Part shown: piece by piece, positions 25,213 to 37,608 of the stretch | Position numbering within the stretch: the first letter of the stretch is position 1 | How the letters are laid out: each line of letters starts with the position of its first letter | Assembly: GCA_964035545.1 (NCBI GenBank) | Contig: OZ037773.1 | Coordinates: forward strand, 7,057,251 to 7,121,250 | Direction: 5' to 3' | From: Bugula neritina | Taxonomy: Eukaryota > Bryozoa > Gymnolaemata > Cheilostomatida > Bugulidae | Length of the DNA stretch: 64,000 nt | Made by a program: the position numbers and the translations under genes | The notes under the pieces: model-generated | What the model was told of the DNA's origin: nothing | The model's input: the letters and a program-made list of their open reading frames with translations, nothing else | The model's database searches: none

Positions 25213-28200
25213 CTATTTACCGTTCTGTATACTGATACCCTGGGAGAATTGTCTCCACCCAGTTTTAGGAGTTGTGCCCCCAGTAGATGCAGGGGTGGGC
25301 AACCTGCTGGCCACTGCAGGTCTGTTGTTTGTCAGGCTATGTCGATGGTTCAACGCGACCTTCACCTTCTCGTGCACCTATGAATAAACAGGTGGAATCA
25401 TAAGTGAGTGACTATATAATAGTATCGGCTAATTGTTTAATTCCTACAGAATTACATGATAACATAAACCAACTGCTGTTGACTTACATGACAAAAAGAT
25501 ATTGTTACCATTACCAAATTAATTTTATGCTATCATCAAATAGGCAGAACTTACCATTTGCTTACTTTTAGCAAGCATCCTGTTGAATTCTTCCTCCTGC
25601 ACACAAGATTTATATTCCTGTTTCACTTTCATCTCCAGTTTATTAGCGGCATCCTGGTTCCTGCTGTTTTGGCAGACGAAACAGTTATATAAATCAACAG
25701 AAAGTTTAAGTGTCACTGAGTGTGCTTACCATGAAGTTGTGTGCATTAGAAAGCATATTTACGTAATTTTATGTATGTATCACGTAATACTTGTTGCTGG
25801 AAATTATTGTATTCCAACCCTTTGAAATATGTTTTACTGTTTTTATTGTAGTCAAACCTCAAGCTTTTTAATGATAGGTGAAAGTTATAAATAACAGAGA
25901 ATATGTAACTTTTCCTAGATAATCAATCACCAGTGGTCTTTCTATATAAGAACTCATGCAAGTTTATAGTCCCTATCACTGTTAGAAACCCTGATGGAAA
26001 GGTTTTTTAAAGCGAGCTAAGGACTTATTCATATGGGGCACATGACTGGATGCTCTTCCTAACATCAACAATAGACTTTAATGGAGTTCCATTTACTAAA
26101 TCAAGGCTCTATCCCTTATACTATGGTATTTCTATATATCGTATATAAATATATAGACCTACACACTTCCACACGCACACATAAAGTACACATGCTCCAA
26201 GTCTTAGCTGAATTATGAATATGGCTGAACAGGTCTCACCTGCTGACAGGTGTCAACCTCCTGTCTCCTGGTGCTGCCAATATGTGCTGAAGAGTATTTT
26301 TGACAGCCTGAGATGGTTTACTTGCCATTATTTCATCGATTGATTTACCAGGAAACAGACGAGATGTGAGAGAAATTGTGTTCTCCTGATCAGGGTTCAA
26401 ATGCATGGCAGTGAGGACATCAGTTCTGGCGCCACCATTATTCTAAATGATTGAATAGTAGAATTATGATACAGCAAATTCAGTTTAGTATTAAAACCCT
26501 TGCACATTTATGTTGTTTGATTGTGGAGAGGGGTGAAGGCACACATGTTGACAGTTAATGCAAGGCAAGAAAGCTTCAACTACAACAATAAAGGGTTTAT
26601 GATTACCCTGCTCTGAAGTGGCTGCCTTATTCCTATAGCCACTCTACACAGTTACATATACTTTTCAAATAACATTGTCTCCTGTTACATAATATTACAA
26701 GAATAAAGGTAAAGAGCTGTAAAAAGCTGTAGCTAAAATGGTGAATATAAATACACAACTACTAGTTCAAGTGTATTACCATACCTCTAGCATATATCTA
26801 GTTCTCGCTCTCAGAAGGTAATAATGGCTGACTCTCGGATTGTTTCTTATCGCAAGGCTGAATCTAGATTCTGCTTCAGAATAATTTTTGTTCTAAAATA
26901 ATTTATAAAAAACTCAGTGGTTATTGATCAATATTCAAATAGAATTTCAAGATAGATGTAGGCATCTCCTGTAAACTAATGAAATAAAAACTACTTTGAA
27001 AAATATTTTTAATGCAAGGAAAAGGTTAATTTTCAAAAGTATTATAAAAGGTTGTGAGTGAAGGAAGGCCTACCTGATATTCCTGACTGCCGTACTCGTT
27101 ATGAATCACAGATATTCTCACTCGGATAGAGTCATCTGTAGGATCCAGCTCCAGACCCTGGTGGTAGTCGGCCAGAGCAAACTGCAGGTCATTAGAACGG
27201 AAGAAACAATCTGAAAAATAAAAATATATGCAAGTTTTTTAGATTTAGATATGTTTTCCACTTGGCTTGGGCTCTTAATTGTTGGTTTGGTAGCTGGGCG
27301 TGTAGTGTGATTGATTTTTTACAAGTGAATCCCCATAAAACTAAAACTAATGCTATTAAAAAATAAGCAATTTAGATGTAAATCTTGTTTTTCTCTTTTA
27401 AATAGATATTCCAACTGAAAATATTATGCTGTTTATTTCAATTTAAAAAAAATTATCTGAAGGTTTTTGAGATTTAAGATCAGGCTAGAGTAAGTCATGG
27501 TCACACAAATTCTAAAAATCACACACACGCATGCACACAACACACACGCACACAAACATGCACGCACGCACACACATGCCCGCACACACATGCCCGCACA
27601 CACATGCACGCACACTTACACATGCACGCACGCACACATACACATGCACGCACGCACACACACAAACAGGCGCACAACACACACTCACACAAAAATAATA
27701 AGACGACTTCTCACCTCCTCTATTAACATACAACCCTTTCTCTCTCTGCTCTCCCTTCAGGGCTTTGTTCAACAACAATATCGCCTCTTGATAGTATTTC
27801 TTCTACAGTTGGGAAACATATTCTGATGTGAAACAACAATTTTTGACCAGCCATAAGACTTAAGACACCTACTTTACTTTTCACTCTGCTGTACACAAGT
27901 AGTAATCACAGTAATGAGTATCTAACACCTGTAACTTACCTTGAAACACTCGATAGCAAAGTCATTGTAGGTAAGTAACAGCTGACGCTGACTGTACTGG
28001 TAGACTTCAGAGAATTCGTCGTGGTTTGTTTTGTCCATGGCTATCAGGTAATCGTCTACGGCTGAGTTGAAGTCTAGCAAATTCCTGTGAAGAGCCCCTC
28101 TACAACATAAACCACTACAGTATGTACTATATACAACATGAACCACTACAGTATGTATTATATACAACACAACCCACTACAGTATGTACTATATACAACA

Positions 28201-31200
28201 TAAACCACTACAGTATGTACTATATACAACACAGACCACTACAGTATGTACTATATACAACACATTTACTACAGTATGTACTATATACAACACTAACCAC
28301 TACAGTATGTACTATATACAACACAAACCACTACAGTATGTACTATATACAACACAAACCACTATCGTATGTACTATATACAACACAAATCATTACAGTA
28401 TGTACTATATACAACACAAACCACTACAACATACTATACAACATATCATGGTCTACTACAGCACAGCATTTAAACCAACAGACAAATTTCAAAGCATGGA
28501 ATATTTTGATCAAAAATCTCAGAGCAAGAAGTTGTCTTCTCACATGACATGCTTCACAGTTTTCCCAGCTAACAAGTTTTATATAGCATGAAAACTTAGG
28601 CTATAGACTGGTGTAATGTTGTACATGAACATTAACGCAAGATGCACATACTTTGTAAACCTTATAATTATGCTATCTAGCTTGACATTGATGTTATACA
28701 GCAAATTAATATGCTTTTATTTTACCTGAAATAATCACCTACTACATAGTATTACAAACACCTCTGTTTGTTCATATATCAAGAAGCTAAAACTATGGAA
28801 AACCCCAGAATATGACATCACAGCCTTAAATATTAACATAAACAATGTGGCAGATAAATTCAAAATCTACAAGACTTGGTGAAACAACTCCAACTACTAT
28901 AATATTTGAAGAAAATGAGAATTGGGAGTTGTCTGCTACTGCACCTGATATTGTGGAATTCCGCCTGAGTTGGGTCATACTCTATAGCAGTAGATATCTG
29001 ATGAAGAGCGTCCCGGTGTCTTCCCTGTAGCGCGAGCTGTACAGCAGACGTGTGGCAGAGCTCAGCCTCCTTTCTGAACCCGTCCATAATCTGCTGGGCT
29101 TCCAAATGGTCAGGATTCAAGGCTAAGGCGTCTTTCAAGTCGTAATAACAGAGGGAGATCTACAGACACAAACATCAGCAATCTCTATAAAAAGAGTATG
29201 AAGATATACTTGTACGTATATATTATACACACGTCAGGTATACTATCTACACACACCAGGTATATTATACACACGCCAGGTGTATTATCTACACACACCG
29301 TAAATTATCTACACACTCCAAGGTGTACCTACATTTTTAAACATCATATGAAGTCTACTTCTCATCACGTAGAGGTCTGTGTTGTGTTTCTCTTGTTCCA
29401 GCCTCTGATTTACTATAGCTAGACACTCGCCGTGTCTTTGTAGGGCGGCTAAACAGGCTATGCTGTAACATACAGACCAGGCTATTTTGAGAAAGTTGTG
29501 CAAGTTGAAGATTCAATAATATTATGATCTAGTAGTGCCACCGCACATTGCTTTAATATAGAATACACGTAGATGACACGCAGACAGAATTCTGATAATA
29601 GTGACAGAATATAAAACATGTTTATAAATGCTACAGACACTCTAATTGGTTGAATAATGTTTTGCATCACATGACAACTAGTAGAACAGTAAAACTGAGC
29701 CTTGCTTATGTCTCGAATTGATAGCAACTGTAAACAGTAAACTTTGTAAAGGCACATCTTTATCTCTATACTTGATGTGAGCAGATTTTTTCAGTACTTT
29801 ACCTGTTGATTAAGTGAAACCAACCTTCTTGTGTGGTAGCTGTCATTATCTGGTTTAATCTCAGCCGACTTAGCATACGACTCCAATGCTTCAACATACT
29901 GTTGAGTGTCAAAGTAGGCCTGTCCTTGCATGTAGTATATGAAAGCCAATCTGCAGCAGAAACGACATGACGGCACAGAAGTTTCTAGAACCACGCTACG
30001 CCAAGAATAAATGGCCATACAGAAATAGTCAGCTATTACTATATTATTGATGTTACAAAATTAAACAGAAAGATGGTGAATTATTGCAACAGTATTTAAA
30101 TCATTTTCAAAAACAGACTAAAGTTATCGCATCTATTAAACGATATTTTTAAAACATCAAATGTATTTTTCAGTTCATCTTAACTACCATCCTTACTTAT
30201 CATGCAGACGTACCAAAGCACACTGACAAGGCAAAGGCACAGTTCACAGCTAAAAAGTGTTGGCAATGATTTCCAAGCAGTCTGATGAAATGTACGGGTA
30301 AAAATAACTCCAGTGTAAAGCACAGCCTCACCTGTTGTAGTACAAGTCAGTGTTCTGTTCCATAGTGCAAGCCTTCTTGTAGTTCTGAATAGCAGAGGAG
30401 AAATCTGCAGTCATGAGATAGCACTCGGCTCTCTGTACGTAAGGAAGGGAGGTTCTTTCCTCTCGTCTCAAGGCGATCACTCGGCTGAAGGATCTGATAG
30501 CACGGCCATATTGTCCCTGAGACTTCCACCTCAGGCCTTCGTTGTATCTGCAATTAGTGAGCAGTGTTTAGCTTTGAAAGTTTATTCTCCTAAAATAGTA
30601 TCTCAAAAGGATAGTACTTCACATTTATTCAAACAGCTTAGCAACATTATAAAATAACCAAAAGATAGGGGGCGCTTGTAGTCTGTTATAGCACTTTACT
30701 AAGAGCATGCTGTATACCTATACTCTCGTATCAATATACTGGCGTCATGCTATCAGTCTATCAACATGATATTAGCTTAATCAATAATAACTTTAAAAAT
30801 TCTCAAAAATATGTCAAGCTCAAACTTATAAACAGCATCTGCTTTGAAGTTACAGAGTTGAGTTGTAATCTGAGTCTGCATGCACTGAGTAAGACGCCAC
30901 GCAGTGTGTAGTACTCAAGAGAAAGCATTTGGTGTTTATGAATACAGGGATACTTACAGAAATCGCAATTTCTCATTAACTATTTTGGTTTGTTCACTTC
31001 TGGTGTCTGAGGCAGCATCTTGGAGTTGTCTTGCTCTGGCAGCGTCTAACGTCCACTCGTCTACTGCAGTACCGAATATGTTTTCAGCAGGTAAACTTTC
31101 GTCAGTACCAGCAATTCCAGTTGCTCCGCTGGTCTCACCAGCACCCAGTGTGGAAGCTGCACCAACACCACCTTCCAATTTATCCATGCTGTTATTTTCA

Positions 31201-32901
31201 TTCTAAAATGTATAATTGTATCTGAAGCTTAAGCTGAAAGTCTACTCTACCTATTAACTATAACAATCAAATCCAGTTATGTAAATAGTAATTTGAGTCG
31301 TGGTCACACTTTTTTACTGGAACATGGGCTATAAAGTATATAGTCACTCGGGCTTAGTAAGCAATTTACAATTACACAATACAATCTATACACACAGCTA
31401 CATAACCAGCCATATGTACATTTGAATATTATATCTTGCAGAAATTACCTTTAATATAAACATTTAGATATGATTTTCCTTGACCAAAATCACTTTTTAC
31501 CAACATATATTGTAACAGTTGCGAGTATATAGAAAGAGAAATACCTTGTTCTCTATGCTTAGCCTGCTAATCATAGGTTGCTTTTCATCTACAGTACTTA
31601 GAGAGGTCATGACCAGACCTTTCTGTTTCACTGCTGGCACTATTTGTACACCTAAAATCACGCAGTCAGGTTTATAGACTGTAGGTAGACATTATATGTC
31701 AAAGTAGACAACATCGTGCAGGTACTTTGTTATAGACCAAATAATGGCTGATATGTTTGACCTAAATCTTTGCTCATAAAACTTGCATAATTTCAATAAT
31801 AGTTTAATTTAAAAACAGTGAGACAAATAAAAACAATACAAAAAATTCATAGTTGAATATAGCATCACGTGTTATCAAATAGGTATCTTGATATATGAAT
31901 AAAAATAAACTACATTTTGTAACTTAAATTGATATTGATGCTTAGCATTCTGAAATAACTGAAGCTGTGTTATGTGAATATTGTTATATTTCTTATGCAC
32001 TTTGAGATTGGCGAAATTATTGAACTTTGACCTGCAAATGTTCCACAACCTGATACATGTATATACATCTATCACCTGATTGCTCCTTTTACAGCTCTCA
32101 TTTGTCTGCTGTTGTTATGCAACATAAGGCTGTGTAGAGTTTAAACAACAATATATTTATCCCTTTATTTCTATCATGATAAAAGCCAACATCCTATAGT
32201 TGTGCTCTCTATACCTGACATTTCACTCAAATCCGGTTCTCCCAGTCCGTCTATTGTAACATCAGTTAGTACAGACTCTGGTCTCTCATCATTTTGACTG
32301 TGTATCTGAGGAAGGGTAGCCGGTTCAATTTGACCTTCACCTTCCTCTTCTTCTTCCTCGTCTTCGGTTGTCTCATCGTAAAACAGAAGTCCGGGCTAAA
32401 AAGGAATTATTATTTAACAAACATTTACTAACTTTTATTTCTATATGGCAAAAAAACTCTTATATTAAAAGAACAAATGGTCAACTAAATCGTAGATAAA
32501 GTGTTCTTATATAGAGACCAAAATAACACATAAAATATATTTTTTAAGTTTTTACTCAATAACTTACCTGAACTTCATAGTCATTAGCAAGTGAAGCATA
32601 AAATTGATGGACATTTACAGGTTTTGATGGTGGTGTGTAAATAAAACTCCTTGCCTTTTCTGTAGCACTTGCTCTAAAAAGTATTATTTGGAATAGTTAC
32701 TTATTTTCCTAACAAATTTGTTATATTTGTAGCAAAATACATTGCTTACAGTTCTACTCACCTTGAGGCCACTTCATCTGGAGATGGTGCAGAAAAACGT
32801 GTTCTTTGAGAGCTGCCTGATCCTGGTTTACTTGTACTAGTGGCAGACTTGAGAATTCCGCTCTTTGGTTTAGTTAGGGGTTTATTTACCTCATTTGACA
32901 T
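25213..32901 (-). CDS. TTC16: TTC16-like tetratricopeptide repeat protein, 16 coding exons
   Basis: Exons from the 5' end on the minus strand: 32762-32901, 32568-32673, 32215-32395, 31545-31651, 30958-31202, 30332-30547, 29825-29950, 29333-29462, 28945-29159, 27940-28099, 27715-27802, 27074-27210, 26785-26892, 26240-26442, 25555-25660, 25213-25377. All phases close on 810 residues, near the human length of about 870. The first 250 residues are low-complexity with an acidic run. Tetratricopeptide repeats follow from about 260 to 660. The blocks QRQLLLTYNDFA, LLLNKALKGEQREKGLY and NRGDCFF match TTC16 closely as I recall it. TPR arrays are protein-binding scaffolds; TTC16 has no firmly known role, and a link to ciliated or sperm cells is only an expectation. 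The start codon is the first ATG of exon 1. The gene is convergent with SOS and head-to-head with PRDX5, with about 1.1 kb between start codons. Confidence 0.9.
25958..26118 (-). mobile_element. tRNA-derived SINE, diverged reverse copy, TTC16 intron 14
   Basis: Reverse-strand match to the window's SINE family: tttatagtccctatcactgt, ctgatggaaaggtttttt, ctaaggacttattcatatgg and actggatgctcttcctaaca. The tRNA-like head is eroded at about 26070-26118. Confidence 0.75.
27515..27690. repeat. CA-rich microsatellite, TTC16 intron 11
   Basis: Imperfect CACACA/CACGCA/CATGCA repeat ending about 24 bases from the donor of TTC16 exon 11. Cys-Val and Thr-His open frames here are artefacts. Confidence 0.85.
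28101..28435. repeat. 31-bp minisatellite, TTC16 intron 9
   Basis: Ten to eleven copies of a unit containing ctacagtatgtactatatac abut the acceptor of TTC16 exon 10 (exon boundary 28099). Read on the minus strand, each unit carries a CTGTAG acceptor-like word. Confidence 0.92.
29218..29330. repeat. Minisatellite, TTC16 intron 8
   Basis: Imperfect copies of ctacacacaccaggtatatt. On the minus strand it starts a few bases after the donor of TTC16 exon 8 (exon boundary 29333). Confidence 0.75.
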
Positions 32902-34032
32902 AATTCGGCTGCAAACAACAATTGATTAAAACAGTAAAATTTTCAAATAATTTAGAAAATAGCAGTAATTTGCATTCACTAAATTAAATTTAGTCTCAGT
33001 TATTATATTTCAACTCTAACTAGACATATTATAATAGGCATAGCTAGCTTATTTGAAATCTTGTTAACTTATTAAATTACAATCTTAATTACTGTTAGAC
33101 CCAGTATGAATATGATTATAACTATCACTATTAGTATTAGCAGACCTAAATTATTAGAAATAAAATTAAGTGATGATGACTAAAAGTATCACTATGGGTA
33201 TGAGTATTACATTTCCTGGTAACTGTATCAGTATGACTATGACATTGACTAGAGTACTAGTACTAGGAGTGTTACTGTTTAAGTATTACTATTACTGATT
33301 TACTGAGTATTACATTTACTATTAGCATTACTCACTAATATTATTGTATTAAAGTATTATCATTAATATCATATTTATAGTATAGTTATACTTTTAGAGA
33401 TACTGTTACGCTTACTCTTAGTGTCAGTGTGTTACTGTTACCGTAGCCGCAGGCGTAAGCAATAGCATTAGATTCTTGTAGCGGTAATATGGAGAGCGTT
33501 GCAATACTCAATAATGCTATTTTATTAATCATAAATATTGTTTATAACGATTAGACGTGATCATGATGTTCAATTACTTCATAAACGCTTGAAGTTGATA
33601 GTTTAACTTTAACTTTTAAGTTTTAACTGTAACACTCATACTTATAGTTATAAACATTGTGTTGCCTATTGCTAGGCATTCTGTAAAATAATTTTCCGAC
33701 CTTCAGATACCCAAGAACAACCATTTTATATCGGACCGGTCAATAGGAAAGAAAACCCTCAATTTTTGTTTTAAAATATCTTGACACTAGTTAAGTTTTC
33801 CAGATTTCTACCCGAAAAGCCACTAAATCAATCTATAATGCAAATCATGGAAAACAAGTTGTTGTTAAGTGAAACACAGTCTACCAAAATACCGGTGCTC
33901 TGTAAAAGCATTTTTAATTATTCAGAAACAACAAGCTAAACGCCAATCATTATAATTATTTTATTTTAGATTTCCATTTTTTTGTTACTCAAGCAAAAGC
34001 AACCTCGATTAAACACTGCACTAAAATTCACA
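32902..34032. promoter_or_regulatory. Divergent intergenic region of TTC16 (-) and PRDX5 (+)
   Basis: 1.1 kb separates the two start codons and must hold both promoters and leaders. No clear TATA box is seen. The part 33090-33440 is degenerate simple sequence. Shared regulation is possible but not shown. Confidence 0.45.
33090..33440. repeat. Cryptically simple sequence (degenerate ATTACTATTACT type)
   Basis: Imperfect short words such as gtattactattactg and agtatcactat without fixed period, like 2740-3215. Confidence 0.55.
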
Positions 34033-36241
34033 ATGATTTCTGTAAGATCATTATCTATTACTCAGTTGTTTCATCAATCTCAGACTGTACGAGCCTTAGC
34101 AAATCGTTCTTTCACTAGCACAAGTTCACTCTATGTGAAGGTTAGCCATGCGTAGGCCTAAGATTGCCTTAGGTTGAGGCCTAAATTATAATTCTAATAT
34201 TAAAACGTAGTCCTTGGTTTGCATTCAATTTTTATCAGTGTGACTAATACTGGGCTTATAGTGATGCTGTTGCTAATATCGGTAGTTATCATTGTATAAA
34301 TTAAATCAAATGTAATTTTCTTTCAATTTCACTTTGACTTTGTGACACTCGGCCTCGCAGTCACACTGACACTCATTTACGTTATGATTGTGATTAACTT
34401 TAGGTTTGAATTTAATCATTGTGAATGTCATTCAGTTTTGCATTGTTATTGTGAGAACTCTGCTATCGATCTACCTTGTTATTTCTGGAAATATATACTT
34501 CAAGTTTATTACTTGGTCATAATGATGACGAGGATTAAGGTCATCATTATGATGTTCATGGGAAATTTGATGTTTACCTGCTCTAGTTTAGTATAACCAA
34601 GCCTAAGGGCTAAGTTTAAAGCTAACGAATTTTAATATAAGATGAAGATGTAAAACTTGCGTGAATTGTTTTATTTGTGCTAATTTTGTTCAATAATGAC
34701 AGTTTTTGAAGATCTAATTCGTCCTGCCAGTAGTACTAATTGTTGTAATCATGCTAATTAATGTTACACACATCACTTAGTTGATAAATCTATACAAGCT
34801 TTAAATTGACAAATGACAACATAACTTGCTTAATACAAAAAGTTATTTTGCTCAACTCAGTGATATCATTTGCTTGTATTGGATAACAAACCAGAGAAAA
34901 ACTCCATTTTGTGTTTGTACCTTAATTTAATGATGTGATCTAACAATAGTAAGTGTAATGCTTACTGTTTGAAATATAATATACAATTATGATGCATTTT
35001 TCCTACACATTTATCTAATTACCATTGGAAGGCGGCTATTGCTTATTATTTGCCTCACAAGTCTAGAAATGTGAAGTTTTCTATTCTTTTTGATAGGTTG
35101 GGGACAAGTTGCCATCAGTTGAAGTACACGAAGGGACTCCTGCCACCAAAGTAAATGTTGCAGATCTGTTCAAAGGAAAGAAGGGAGTTCTCTTTGCTGT
35201 CCCTGGCGCCTTCACTCCTGGTTGCTCAAAGGTAGCATAAAAATCTTGCACTTATGAAACTGAATATCCTTGAAAATTTGTTGAAAATTAAATGCAATGA
35301 TAATAATTAGATGAAATAGGGAGCAGCTGTGGTCTAGGGGTTAGAGTGTTTGGCTTAGTAAACACGAAGTCATGGGTTTGAACCTCAGTAAAGGCCATTG
35401 GTGATGTTAAGAAAAACTTCCAGTCATAATTGCTCCACATCCGAATAAGTCTTTAGCCCGCTTTAAAAAATTCTTTCCATCAGGGGTTCTCCCAGGGATA
35501 GTGACTATAAACTTGCGTGAGATAAAATATTAGTCTGAATTTCCTTGTAGACTCACTTGCCAGGGTACATTGAGAAGGCAGCAGAGCTGACCGCTGCCGG
35601 GGCACAGGTGATCGCCTGTGTGTCTGTGAATGATGCGTTTGTGATGTCAGCATGGGGGGAGTCCATGAAAGCAGAAGGCAAGGTTAGGATGTTGGCTGAC
35701 GCTGGCGCCGAGTTCACCAAGGTTAGTAAGATGTCCTGTGACTCCCTACATTGCGTGTACTAGTTTGTAGTTGTCTTCCATTATGACCAGATAATGTGCT
35801 CTAACATAATATGTGTCTATAAGACAAGGTTAGGTTTGAAGTTTTGCTCATTGCATTAGAACAGCTCACTCTACATATACTTGAAAAATATAACCTTTTT
35901 GGTAAGCCAAGCATTTACTAGTTCAAATAGTAAAATTTGCTATATTTATCATTGAGTGTGCAGCTTAGTTATTTGAGCAGCAATGTTGGCTGTAAACTCA
36001 TTTTAAGTAGCTGGTTAGCCTTTCACTGGTTGCTAGAACTGTGTTACAGTCTAGTTGTACTCATCTGTTGCAGGCTGTAGGACTTGACAAAGATTTGCCT
36101 CCTCTTGGCGGGGTCAGATCTCAAAGGTACTCCATGATTATTGAGGACGGAGTGGTGAAGGCCCTGAATGTGGAACCTGATGGAACTGGGCTCACCTGTA
36201 GCCTCGCTCCCAACCTGCAAGAGCAGCTGTCCAAGATGTAA
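34033..36241 (+). CDS. PRDX5: Peroxiredoxin-5, mitochondrial, atypical 2-Cys peroxidase
   Basis: Reduces hydrogen peroxide, alkyl hydroperoxides and peroxynitrite using thioredoxin. Exons: 34033-34140, 35097-35231, 35551-35721, 36074-36241; all introns are phase 0; product 193 residues (human 214). Exon 1 encodes a Ser/Arg-rich, acid-free N-terminus ([13 protein letters not shown]...) typical of a mitochondrial presequence. Exon 2 contains [11 protein letters not shown] with the peroxidatic cysteine. Exon 3 has HLPGYIEKA and VSVNDAFV. Exon 4 has [18 protein letters not shown], whose cysteine corresponds to the resolving cysteine of human PRDX5, so the intramolecular disulfide chemistry should be kept. 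The C-terminal peroxisomal tripeptide is absent (it ends SKM). Two AATAAA signals follow within 80 bases. A SINE sits in intron 2. Confidence 0.96.
35319..35522 (+). mobile_element. tRNA-derived SINE, near-intact copy, PRDX5 intron 2
   Basis: Head gagcagctgtggtctagggg, B-box region gggtttgaacctcag, core ccattggtgatgttaagaaa and tail gtgactataaacttgcgtga. The flanks gatgaaata and gataaaata suggest a short imperfect target duplication. It ends about 28 bases before exon 3. Confidence 0.9.
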
Positions 36242-37608
36242 GGGGTGCTGCGGGCTATCCCCACCTCCCCTGAATACTCGCTTGGATCAAAGGCAACATT
36301 TAATAAAAAAGTATAATAAAAATGGTTGAATATTATTGAAATGTCTTGTTCTTTATTAAATATTTTGGTTATTGGTTACGGCAGCGGTTTTTTTATTATA
36401 TTTCAATTCATACTGGTATTTTAAACAACATATTTCTTATTCTCTGTTTCCTAATAGAATAATAAAATGTAGCGCAATCTTACATATATTTTTGTGGCTT
36501 TAGAGTTGTCTCCTCAGCTTTTAATATAACTTTCAATAGGATAAAGAGTATTTCCACTAATTCAGTATCAGAAATGAAATTTGATATATATGATGGAAAT
36601 TTAGCATCATCTGCAATGTTGATTCCAGCATCTTTAGTCTTCTTGAAATTGCAGTAAATAAGCATAGAATAAAAGTGATGTAATTCCCAACTTTACATTG
36701 ACTAACACCTGTAAGGCTTCTGAAAAGTTGCTAACTTCCATTAGAGCATAGAATTACCTCCAGGGTGCTGTAGATTTCAAGCTGCGTGTTATTATATACT
36801 TATATAATATAATTATAACAATACTGAGGGTGGCCTGCCTGTGTGACATGTTTATATTAACACATGGTAGTCCTGCCAGTTAGGTTTTATAAACAAGGTG
36901 CATTATTCTACTGTGTAACTATGTTTTTATTTCTAGTTCATCAACAATTGCCTAAACAATTAACTTGTAACATGTTTTTATAATTTAACAAATGACCTTT
37001 CAATAACATTGTACAATATTTCCCTGCTTACACAATCAACATAAAATAACAATGAAAAAGCACCCATCTACACCTTGTGAGTATTATAATATTTGAGTCC
37101 TATGTTACCTACTGTTAAAATATTCCATGATGACTGCTGACTCGAAGTAGCAGCTTGTAGCGCTGCCATTAGACCACTAGGTAGGATTGTATTGAAGAAC
37201 GTGCAGGTAAAGGCAAATCTCAACACATAACTAGTTATACATGTTGCTTAGGGCCAACAGAAATAACACTTCGTTTAGTTTTTCATGTAAGTAGTGATTG
37301 TAGACAGCATGTATAAACAAAATGTTGTCATTATGCCTTTAGTTAATAGACAATTATTTAAATATTCTTTAAGTTATTATATAATCATATAATTGCTAAC
37401 CTGTCTACCAATAGCTATTACTCCACCATGCTACAATATACCTTTTATTATAGTCATTTAGAAACTAATAATGCCATAGATGAGTAAATTGATTTCTTTT
37501 TACTATTTTGTGATGTCAACAAACATTAAGTTTTACCTAGTGTAGAAATATTTACTGTTTTCTATCTGCAACTCTAGTTCCAAAATTGTACGCTGATTTA
37601 AACACAAA
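36242..37608. other. Intergenic between PRDX5 and the 309-aa gene
   Basis: Contains the PRDX5 3' UTR and, at the far end, the leader of the next gene. No other gene is supported; a 61-codon minus-strand frame at 36480-36665 has no recognisable character. Confidence 0.5.
36302..36320 (+). terminator. PRDX5 poly(A) signals
   Basis: AATAAA at 36302-36307 and again at about 36315, 60 to 80 bases after the stop codon. Confidence 0.75.

Noticed and set aside
28122-28591. Plus-strand frames with YYIQHKPLQYVL repeats
   Set aside because: Artefact of the 31-bp minisatellite in TTC16 intron 9.
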